From the NCBI RefSeq assembly GCF_026410385.1, contig NZ_JAPMLT010000001.1, positions 248,001-312,000 on the forward strand: DNA of 64,000 nucleotides. Direction: 5' to 3'. The translations under genes and the position numbers were made by a program. The stretch is from Tumebacillus lacus (lineage in GTDB: Bacteria > Bacillota > Bacilli > Tumebacillales > Tumebacillaceae). Below, piece by piece: positions 56,882 to 64,000 of the stretch (position 1 is the stretch's first letter; the number at the start of each line of letters is the position of its first letter). The notes under the pieces are model-generated. The model had not been told where the DNA came from. It did not search any database and was given only the letters and a program-made list of their open reading frames with translations.

Positions 56882-58558
56882 ATGAAAAAGAAAGTGGTCA
56901 TTCTGGGGGGCGGCGTGGCTGGAATGAGCGCCGCACATGAATTGATCGAACGCGGGTTTGACGTGGCTCTCTATGAATACAAGAAGATTCCGGGCGGCAA
57001 GGCGCGTTCCATGCCGGTGCCGGGCTCGGGAACGGACGGTCGTTTCGATCTGCCGGGTGAGCACGGATTTCGATTTTTCCCCGGATTTTATCGACATATC
57101 ACCGATACGATGAAGCGCATTCCATACGGTCAAAACGAAAACGGAGTTTTTGACAATCTGGTCCCGGTGCCGCGCATGGGGATGGCTCGCTTTGACCATC
57201 CGCTGACCGTACTTTTGTCCAGTTTCCCGTCCTCCATCGAGGATCTCAAGACGGCGCTGCGGTCGATCATCGACAGCGACCTCAACCTCAGCGAAGACGA
57301 GATCGAACTGGCCGCGGCAAAGACCTGGCAAGTGATGTCATCCTGCCGCGAGCGCAAACTGCTCGAATACCAAAACATCTCGTGGTGGGAGTTTATCGAC
57401 GCGGAAAATCAATCGGTCCACTACCAAAAGTTTTTCGCCACGATCACCCGCACGCTGGTCGCTGCCAAAGCGAAAGAGTCGAATACAAAGACGATCGGCG
57501 ATGTGGCGGCCGCTTTGTTTCTGGATATGCTGACGCCGGGCGTAACGAACGACCGCGTGTTGAACGGTCCGACCAACGATGTGTGGATCGGGCCGTGGTT
57601 GCACTTTTTACAAGAAAAAGGCGTCGACTATCACCTCGGCGCGGAAGTGACGTCGATCCAGTGCAAAAACAACGCGATCACGTCGGTCACCGTCGTGGAA
57701 AACGGCGAGACGCACACGGTCGGCGGCGACTATTTCCTCTCCGCCTTGCCGGTCGAGGTGTTTGCCAAGCTGATCTCCGACGAGATGCTGGTCGAAGCGC
57801 CCAACTTGGCGGCGATCCAAAAGTTATCGACGTCGGTGCAATGGATGACCGGCATTCAATATTATTTGAAGGAAGACGTCGAGGTCGTGCGCGGTCACGT
57901 CGCCTACATGGACTCGCCCTGGGCGCTGACCTCGATCTCGCAGATCCAGTTCTGGGACGGCTATGACATCAGGAACCGCGGTGACGGCACGGTGAAGGGT
58001 ATCCTCTCCGTCGACGTCTCCGACTGGACCACGCCGGGCATCCTCTTTGGCAAAACGGCGATGGAGTGCACGAAGGAAGAGATCCATCAAGAGGTGTGGG
58101 AGCAGATCAAACGCAGCCTCAACCATACCGAGGTCGTGCTCGATGACGAAATGCTGCACAGCTCTTTCCTTGATCCGGATATTCAATTCCTCAATCCGCG
58201 GGATAAGATCAACCTCGAACCTCTGCTGGTCAACAACGTCCACACGTTCGACCTGCGTCCGTTCGCTTACACCCGCATTCCGAATCTGTTTCTCGCGTCC
58301 GACTATGTGCGCACCAACACCGACCTCGCGTCGATGGAAGCGGCCAACGAAGCGGCTCGGCGTGCGGTCAACTGCATTCTGGATGCGGCAGATTCGGACG
58401 CGCCGCCCTGCGAGATCTTTGAGATGTATGAGCATGACTTGCTGACACTTTGGCACAAACACGACAAAAAGCGCTTTGAACAAGGGCTGCCCTGGGAAGG
58501 AAAAATCCTCGACACCAAGCGTTTCTCGATCCACGCGCTGGCAGAGATCCTGTTCTAA
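56882..58558 (+). CDS. FAD-dependent amine-oxidase/phytoene-desaturase-type oxidoreductase
   Basis: This 558-aa protein begins with the dinucleotide-binding 'VVILGGGVAGMSAAHELIERG' fold, then 'YEYKKIPGGKARS' and 'GEHGFRFFPGFYRHI'. It ends with 'LFLASDYVRTNTDLASMEAANEAARRAV', the C-terminal FAD motif of phytoene desaturases and squalene-type dehydrogenases. The substrate is probably an isoprenoid or lipid but cannot be fixed. ATG 56882 is selected, with GAGGGGATTATGGGGG upstream. It lies 30 bases before the giant kinase/cyclase gene and is probably co-transcribed with it. Confidence 0.82.
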   Translation: MKKKVVILGGGVAGMSAAHELIERGFDVALYEYKKIPGGKARSMPVPGSGTDGRFDLPGEHGFRFFPGFYRHITDTMKRIPYGQNENGVFDNLVPVPRMGMARFDHPLTVLLSSFPSSIEDLKTALRSIIDSDLNLSEDEIELAAAKTWQVMSSCRERKLLEYQNISWWEFIDAENQSVHYQKFFATITRTLVAAKAKESNTKTIGDVAAALFLDMLTPGVTNDRVLNGPTNDVWIGPWLHFLQEKGVDYHLGAEVTSIQCKNNAITSVTVVENGETHTVGGDYFLSALPVEVFAKLISDEMLVEAPNLAAIQKLSTSVQWMTGIQYYLKEDVEVVRGHVAYMDSPWALTSISQIQFWDGYDIRNRGDGTVKGILSVDVSDWTTPGILFGKTAMECTKEEIHQEVWEQIKRSLNHTEVVLDDEMLHSSFLDPDIQFLNPRDKINLEPLLVNNVHTFDLRPFAYTRIPNLFLASDYVRTNTDLASMEAANEAARRAVNCILDAADSDAPPCEIFEMYEHDLLTLWHKHDKKRFEQGLPWEGKILDTKRFSIHALAEILF

Positions 58559-58588
58559 GCGACTCTTACACAAAGAAGGAAGAAAGCC

Positions 58589-61500
58589 ATGTTGTTTGCG
58601 ATCGCCGACTACGAGATCGTCGAGGAGCTCTATGAAGGGAACAAGGCGGTCGTCTATCGGGCCCTGCATGCCCCAACGCAAGAGCGCGTGATCGTCAAAG
58701 CGCTGAAGGCAGAATATCCGCCTTTGGACGACATCGCCAAATACAAGCGCGAGTACGAGATCGCCAAAGGAATCGAGCACGACGGGGTCATCCGCTCGCT
58801 CGATCTCATCCCGTTTGGCAACGGGGTGGCGATCGTCTTCCAAGACACCGGCGGTGTCGCGCTCAGCCAGGTGCTGACCGCAGAGCCTCCTGACATCACG
58901 ACGTTTCTCTCGTTCGCCATCCAGCTCGCCGACGCGCTCGGCGCGCTCCACCAGCGGCAGGTGATCCATAAGGATCTCAAGCCGCAAAACTTGATCGTCT
59001 CCCCGAACGGCGGGGGCATCAAGATCACCGACTTTGGCATCGCCTCGCTCCTGACCGGGGAGCAGCAGGAGATGTTGACCCCGGAGCAACTGGAGGGCAC
59101 GCTGCCCTACATGTCGCCGGAGCAGACCGGGCGAATGAATCGCGCCATCGACTACCGGACCGACTTTTACTCGCTCGGGGTGACGTTTTATGAAATGTTG
59201 GCCGGGCAGCTGCCGTTTGCGGCGGAAGACCCGGTCGAGATGATCCACTGCCACATCGCTCGCCAGCCCGTGTCGCCCTGTCTGGTCAATCCGGCCGTGC
59301 CCAAGCCCTTGTCCGACATCGTGATGCGCTGTCTCGCCAAGGACGCCGAAGACCGCTACCAGAGCGCCTACGGGCTGAAGCGCGATCTGGAGTATTGCCT
59401 GCACCGGATGGCGGAGACCGGCGAGATCGCTGAGTTTCCCATCGGTCAAGCGGACAAATCGGAGATGTTCCTCATCCCGGCCAAGCTCTACGGCCGCGAT
59501 CAGGATCTGAACGAACTGCTGGCCGCGTACGACCTCGCCTCGCAAGGGATGAGCGAGTTGGTGCTGGTCAGCGGCTTTTCCGGGATCGGCAAATCGGCGC
59601 TGGTCGGCGAGATGCACAAGACGGTGCTCCGCGAGCGCGGCTTTTTCATCTCCGGCAAATTTGACCAATTCAAACGTCACATCCCGTATCATGCGCTGAT
59701 CCAAGCGCTGCGTCAGTTGATGAACCAACTGCTGACCGAGAGCGAGGAAGCGATTTCGCTGTGGCGTGAGCGCATGTTGCACTCGCTCGGCGGCATCGGG
59801 AAGGTCATCATCGACGTAATCCCGGAGCTGGAGATGATCATTGGCAAACAGCCGGCCGTGCCTAAACTGCCGCCGTTGGAGACGCAGGTGAGATTTCAAC
59901 TGGCGATGCAAAATCTGCTCTCCGTGTTCACGAAACGGGAACATCCGCTGGTGATGTTTCTCGACGACCTGCAGTGGGCTGACCCGGCGTCGCTGAATTT
60001 GATGGAATATTTTCTGTCGGAGGTGGAGACGTCCTATCTGCTGTTCATCGGGGCGTACCGCGACAACGAAGTGTCCGCTTCCGACCGGCTCGCTCTGATG
60101 ATCGAGGAGATGCGCCGCAAAAAGCGCTCGCTCCGCCAGATCTTGCTGACACCGCTCTATCACGCGAACGTCCGGCAGTTGATCGCCGCCACGTTGCAAT
60201 GTGAGGAGGAGCGGAGCGACGGCCTGACGGAGATCGTCATGCAAAAGACGGGGGGCAACCCGTTTTTCGTGCGCCAATTTATGCAGTCGCTGTATGCGGA
60301 CCGCCATCTCTACTTCGATCATGAGCAAGGGGAATGGTGTTGGGACCTCGCCGGCATCGAGATCTTGGAGATCACCGACGATCTCGTCAATTTCATGCTG
60401 GAAAAGGTCAAAGCTCTGCCGCCGTACACGCAAGAGGTGCTGAAGGTCGCTGCTTGCATCGGCTCGACGTTTGATTTTCAAACGCTCTGCGCCGCGCTCA
60501 ACCAAACGCGGCAGGAGACGGCCGACGATTTGTGGAGCGCGTTGCAGGACGGACTGGTCGTGCCGGTCGGCACGTCGTACAAACTGCTCTACGGCACGCA
60601 AGGTCCGGGATCGGTGCTGCCGGACGAATTTAACGTGTCGTTCAAATTTCTGCATGACCGGGTGCAACAGGTCGCCTATTCGCTGCTGCCGGAGACGGAG
60701 CGCAAGTCGGTGCACTGGAAGATCGGCAGCCTGATGCTGGACACGTACGCGAATCGGCAGGAGGAGTGGGAGGACCGCGTGTTTGACATGGTCAACCACC
60801 TCAATGTCGGTCGTGAGTTTATGGCCACCCGCGAGCAACTCGAGAAATTGATCTCGCTCAATCTCCTCGCCGGGCAGCGGGCAAAATTCTCGACCGCATA
60901 TGAGCCGGCCTTGAAATATCTTCGTCAAGGCGTGTCTTTGCTGGAGGCTGACTGCTGGACGGCGCAATACGAGACGGCGTATGCGCTGTATATCGAGCGT
61001 TCCGAGGTCGAGTATCTGTGCGGCCATTTTGAGACGGCGGAGCAGTGTTTTGACCTGATCATGCAAAACGCCCGCACGGTGCTGGAGCAGGCGCATCTCT
61101 ATCAGATCAAGACGACGCTGTTCCTCGCCAAAGGGCTGTACGAAGAGGTCATTCGCCTCGGGCTCGAATGCATCAATTTGCTCGGCATCCGCTTGCACGG
61201 CAAGACGGGCGCGTGGCGGATCGCCCTCGAGATGTTGCTCGTCAAATGGAATCTGAAGTGGAAACTGCAGGGTGGCGAGGTCGAGGACCTGCTGCACCTG
61301 CCGACCGTCACCGACCCGTACCGGACGGAAGCGATGAAGATCATGTTCAACGTCGCAACGGCCGCCTATTTCACCAACCAGAACCTGTTTGCGTTGCTCT
61401 CGCTCAAATCGTTGAACATGTCGCTCAAACACGGCAACTCCATCGTCGGTTCGCTGGCGTACGGCGGCTACAGCGTCCTGCTTGGAGTGGGGTTTGGCGA

Positions 61501-63958
61501 TCATAAAAACGGCTATCGGTTTGCCAAGCTCGCCACCGCTTTTAACGACCGCTATTATCCGGAGATGAAGAGCAAGAGCGATTTTTCCTTTGCGACGTTC
61601 TCCAATCACTGGCTCAATCCGATCAGCACCTCGATCGACCATTACAAGATCGGCTTTCAAAGTTCCCTTGAGTCGGGGGATGTGCTCTACGCCTTTTTCA
61701 CGCTGGTCCAGATGTTGCAATGCCGGTTGATCGCAGGAGATCCGCTGGTCGATGTGCAGCGCGAGATGCGCGCTTATATGGATTTTGCCAATCGGGCGAG
61801 GATGTTTGATTTCCATGACAACTACCTCATCTTGAAGGCGATGGTGTCCAATCTCACCGGCGAGACGGCGGGGAAATGCTCGCTTCGGGACGCTGACTTT
61901 GACGAAGAGACGTATCTGGAAAAACTGGCGGAGGACGACCATCTGCGCCGGCAAAGCTATTATTTCCTCTATAAGCTAAAGGCGAATTATCTCTTTGGCG
62001 AGTACGAAGGCGCGCTGAAAATGGCGCAGGGGATGGAGGAGATCTTGGGGTCGTTTCTGGCTCAACCGCAGGTGCCGGAGTATGTGTTTTACCACGCGTT
62101 GACCCTTTGCGCGCTTTATCCTTGTGCCAAAAAAGGCGAGCAAAAAGGGTACCGGAAAAAACTGAAAAGCCTCCTGCGCCAGTTGAAGAAGTGGTCGGTG
62201 AACGGACCAGAGAACTTTTTGCATAAATACTGGCTGATCAGCGCGGAGATCGAACGGATCGAAGGACGAGATCTGACGGCGATGGAACTGTACGATCGGG
62301 CGATTGAATCGGCACTGGAGCATGGTTTCATCCAAAACGCCGCCATCGCGCAGGAGTGCGCCGGACGCTACTATCTGAAATGCGGCCGGGAAAAGGTGGC
62401 CAAAGCCTATCTGACCGATGCGCTGTATACCTATTTAAAATGGGGGGCGACGGCAAAGGCGAGCGATCTGTCGGAGCAATACGGGCATCTGTTGACCCAC
62501 CTGTGGGAGATGGACGCGTCCCGCGCCGAATTGGCGATGACGTCGTCCACGCATCAGACTTCGGAAGGCGGGCGGCAGATCGACCTCGTGACGCTGATGA
62601 AAGCATCGCGGGCGATCTCCGGCGAGATCGTGCTGGACAAACTGCTGGAAAATCTGATCAACATCGTCGTGGAAAACGCAGGTGCGCAAAAGGGCGTGCT
62701 GTTGGTCAAGCGGGGTCCTGAACTGTTCATCGAAGCGGAGAAAATGGATGGCGAAACGGTCGAAGTGTTGCAATCGGTGCCGCTCAGCAAACGCGGCGAT
62801 CTGCCGGTCAGCGTCTTGCAGTATGTGCGACGGATGAAAGAGCAGGTCGTGTTGCACGATGCTTCGGAGAGCGACATCTTTGCCAAGGACGTCTATTTCC
62901 GGGACGTGCGGCCCAAGTCGGTGCTGTGCATGCCCTTTCTCAATCAGAGTCGTCTGGTCGGCGTGCTCTATCTGGAGAACAACCTGACCACGGGAGCGTT
63001 TACCGCCGACCGCTTTGAACTGCTCAACCTGCTTTCGACGCAGATCGCAGCGGCGATTGAAAATGCCAAGCTGTATCGGCGTCAAGTGGAGCTGAGCGAG
63101 GCGTACGGCAAATTTGTGCCGCATCAGTTCCTGCAACTGCTCAACAAGCAGAGCATTACCGACATCACGGTCGGCGATCATGTATCGGCGGAGATGACGG
63201 TGTTGTTTTCCGACATCCGCTCCTTTACGACGATGGCGGAAAAGATGACGCCGGAGGAGACGTTCCGTTTTCTCAACGAGTATCTGAGCCGCATGGAGCC
63301 GTGCGTGATCGAAAACCGCGGCTTTATCGACAAGTACGTGGGTGACGGGATCATGTCGCTGTTCGATAAAGGGGCGGACGACGCGCTGCGAGCCGCGATT
63401 GCGATGCAGCATCGGGTGTATGAGTACAATCGCGAACGCGTCGATGCGGGAGAAGAGCCGATTGAGATCGGCATCGGAATCAACACCGGGCGGCTGATGC
63501 TCGGCACGCTGGGCGGTCTGCGCCGGATGGACTCGACGGTCATCTCTGACGCGGTCAATCTCGCCTCGCGGATCGAAGGGCTGACCAAACTGTACGGCGT
63601 GTCGTTGCTGATCGCGGAGGCGACGCTGCGGCGGCTGCAAGATCCGGCCCGGTACTCGATCCGCCTGCTCGACCGCGTGCGCGTGCGGGGCAAGACGGCA
63701 GAGATCGTGCTGTACGAAGTGTTTGATGCCGACCCGGACGACGTGCGCGAGGGCAAGCGACAGACGAAACTGCGCTATGAGACGGCGATCCGGCTGTTCC
63801 AACGGGGCGAGACGGAGGTCGCAAAAGAGATGTTTGCCGACTGTCTCGCCACCGTGCCGAATGACCGCATGGCCCGGATCTGGATGGAGCGTTGTTCGCA
63901 GCCGACAGGGCGCGGTTATGAGGCCAGCCAGACGGTACTGCTCGACGAGGGAGTTTGA
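58589..63958 (+). CDS. 1789-aa kinase/AAA ATPase/GAF/nucleotidyl cyclase fusion protein
   Basis: Order of domains: a Ser/Thr kinase (residues 1-270; Lys37, 'IHKDLKPQN' with Asp129, 'DFGIA' with Asp148), an AAA_16-type ATPase ('SGFSGIGKSALVGEM' near 328, 'FLDDLQWADP'), a long helical TPR-like region (about 650-1270), and a GAF domain (about 1330-1490). The C-terminus is a class III cyclase with metal Asp1542 and Asp1586, 'DKYVGDG', and Asn1657/Arg1661 in 'DAVNLASRIEG', so it should be active. It likely makes cAMP or cGMP. There is no membrane segment. Class III cyclases in such fusions are rare in Bacilli and commoner in cyanobacteria, myxobacteria and Chloroflexi. The gene is followed by a possible terminator. 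Confidence 0.9.
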   Translation: MLFAIADYEIVEELYEGNKAVVYRALHAPTQERVIVKALKAEYPPLDDIAKYKREYEIAKGIEHDGVIRSLDLIPFGNGVAIVFQDTGGVALSQVLTAEPPDITTFLSFAIQLADALGALHQRQVIHKDLKPQNLIVSPNGGGIKITDFGIASLLTGEQQEMLTPEQLEGTLPYMSPEQTGRMNRAIDYRTDFYSLGVTFYEMLAGQLPFAAEDPVEMIHCHIARQPVSPCLVNPAVPKPLSDIVMRCLAKDAEDRYQSAYGLKRDLEYCLHRMAETGEIAEFPIGQADKSEMFLIPAKLYGRDQDLNELLAAYDLASQGMSELVLVSGFSGIGKSALVGEMHKTVLRERGFFISGKFDQFKRHIPYHALIQALRQLMNQLLTESEEAISLWRERMLHSLGGIGKVIIDVIPELEMIIGKQPAVPKLPPLETQVRFQLAMQNLLSVFTKREHPLVMFLDDLQWADPASLNLMEYFLSEVETSYLLFIGAYRDNEVSASDRLALMIEEMRRKKRSLRQILLTPLYHANVRQLIAATLQCEEERSDGLTEIVMQKTGGNPFFVRQFMQSLYADRHLYFDHEQGEWCWDLAGIEILEITDDLVNFMLEKVKALPPYTQEVLKVAACIGSTFDFQTLCAALNQTRQETADDLWSALQDGLVVPVGTSYKLLYGTQGPGSVLPDEFNVSFKFLHDRVQQVAYSLLPETERKSVHWKIGSLMLDTYANRQEEWEDRVFDMVNHLNVGREFMATREQLEKLISLNLLAGQRAKFSTAYEPALKYLRQGVSLLEADCWTAQYETAYALYIERSEVEYLCGHFETAEQCFDLIMQNARTVLEQAHLYQIKTTLFLAKGLYEEVIRLGLECINLLGIRLHGKTGAWRIALEMLLVKWNLKWKLQGGEVEDLLHLPTVTDPYRTEAMKIMFNVATAAYFTNQNLFALLSLKSLNMSLKHGNSIVGSLAYGGYSVLLGVGFGDHKNGYRFAKLATAFNDRYYPEMKSKSDFSFATFSNHWLNPISTSIDHYKIGFQSSLESGDVLYAFFTLVQMLQCRLIAGDPLVDVQREMRAYMDFANRARMFDFHDNYLILKAMVSNLTGETAGKCSLRDADFDEETYLEKLAEDDHLRRQSYYFLYKLKANYLFGEYEGALKMAQGMEEILGSFLAQPQVPEYVFYHALTLCALYPCAKKGEQKGYRKKLKSLLRQLKKWSVNGPENFLHKYWLISAEIERIEGRDLTAMELYDRAIESALEHGFIQNAAIAQECAGRYYLKCGREKVAKAYLTDALYTYLKWGATAKASDLSEQYGHLLTHLWEMDASRAELAMTSSTHQTSEGGRQIDLVTLMKASRAISGEIVLDKLLENLINIVVENAGAQKGVLLVKRGPELFIEAEKMDGETVEVLQSVPLSKRGDLPVSVLQYVRRMKEQVVLHDASESDIFAKDVYFRDVRPKSVLCMPFLNQSRLVGVLYLENNLTTGAFTADRFELLNLLSTQIAAAIENAKLYRRQVELSEAYGKFVPHQFLQLLNKQSITDITVGDHVSAEMTVLFSDIRSFTTMAEKMTPEETFRFLNEYLSRMEPCVIENRGFIDKYVGDGIMSLFDKGADDALRAAIAMQHRVYEYNRERVDAGEEPIEIGIGINTGRLMLGTLGGLRRMDSTVISDAVNLASRIEGLTKLYGVSLLIAEATLRRLQDPARYSIRLLDRVRVRGKTAEIVLYEVFDADPDDVREGKRQTKLRYETAIRLFQRGETEVAKEMFADCLATVPNDRMARIWMERCSQPTGRGYEASQTVLLDEGV

Positions 63959-63959
63959 T

Positions 63960-64000
63960 GGACGACGAAAGAGGGGACGTTTACTACGCGTCGTTTTTAT
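63960..64000 (+). terminator. Possible terminator after cyclase gene
   Basis: ACGACG (63962-63967) pairs with CGTCGT (63989-63994) around a long loop and is followed by TTTTAT at the window edge. Confidence 0.45.

Noticed and set aside
57824-61954. A 1376-codon open frame on the minus strand
   Set aside because: It lies fully antisense to the FAD and kinase/cyclase genes. Its His/Arg/Gln-rich composition is what high-GC codon bias produces in the shadow frame, and no domain motif or ribosome site is seen.

Overview
The window looks like a chromosomal segment of a GC-rich, endospore-forming member of the Bacilli, probably from the Alicyclobacillaceae (Tumebacillus-like). Evidence: spore genes (cotE, ylbJ, ypjB, several YheC/YheD-type ATP-grasp genes, a soluble sporulation-kinase-like sensor), the Bacillus-type order ypiB ... 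qcrA-qcrB-qcrC-ypjA-ypjB ... ypjD-dapB-mgsA-cca, strong AGGAGG-type ribosome binding sites, many TTG/GTG starts, and compact U-tailed terminators. No rRNA, tRNA, CRISPR array or insertion sequence was seen. Species identity is an inference.

Layout. 0-8 kb: housekeeping and metabolic genes (PHP phosphoesterase, pduL, mnmH, a beta-lactamase-fold hydrolase, a PAS histidine kinase, an AbrB-type membrane protein, a YtkA lipoprotein, a HAD phosphatase) and a 47-aa membrane protein on the minus strand. 8-11 kb: a YolD-like gene with LexA-type boxes around a near-ideal promoter, cotE, then a cyclic-di-GMP-I riboswitch with a terminator in front of a secreted DUF5667 protein with Glu/Thr and Lys/Ser/Glu repeats. 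11-23 kb: four YheC/YheD ATP-grasp genes and one COOH-NH2 ligase (amidoligase) gene. This set is split by a cell-wall amidase and an AT-richer polymorphic-toxin island (WXG/HNH toxin, three SUKH-type immunity genes, one broken gene). 23-28 kb: fdhD, divergent from a formate-dehydrogenase operon (catalytic subunit, DUF1641, a cysteine-less HMA domain, a 46-aa zinc-ribbon protein). 28-38 kb: a MecA-like PBP, an FHA/winged-helix regulator, PhzF, psd, small hypotheticals, an atypical kinase, a HesB/IscA-family gene with an in-frame UGA that looks like selenocysteine, and an XPB-type helicase with its partner. 38-54 kb: ypiB, a creatininase homologue, the menaquinol:cytochrome c reductase operon, ypjA/ypjB, membrane proteins (YitT, CPBP, DedA, YkvI, UppP, YlbJ), then ypjD-dapB-mgsA-cca. 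54-64 kb: an Ig-like-repeat surface protein, an FAD amine-oxidase-type enzyme, and a 1789-aa kinase/AAA/GAF/nucleotidyl-cyclase signalling protein.

How the parts relate. The qcr cluster provides the bc-type respiratory complex, and the formate dehydrogenase operon with fdhD provides a possible electron input. MnmH (2-selenouridine synthase) and the UGA-containing HesB-like gene both point to selenium use, although selABCD lies outside the window. The ATP-grasp/amidoligase genes probably make an unknown amide-linked or peptide modification of the spore surface. The riboswitch-controlled Lys/Glu-rich secreted protein lies immediately upstream of them. The least described items are the putative selenoprotein, the ATP-grasp/amidoligase set interrupted by a toxin island bounded by 13-bp direct repeats, and the very large cyclase protein.
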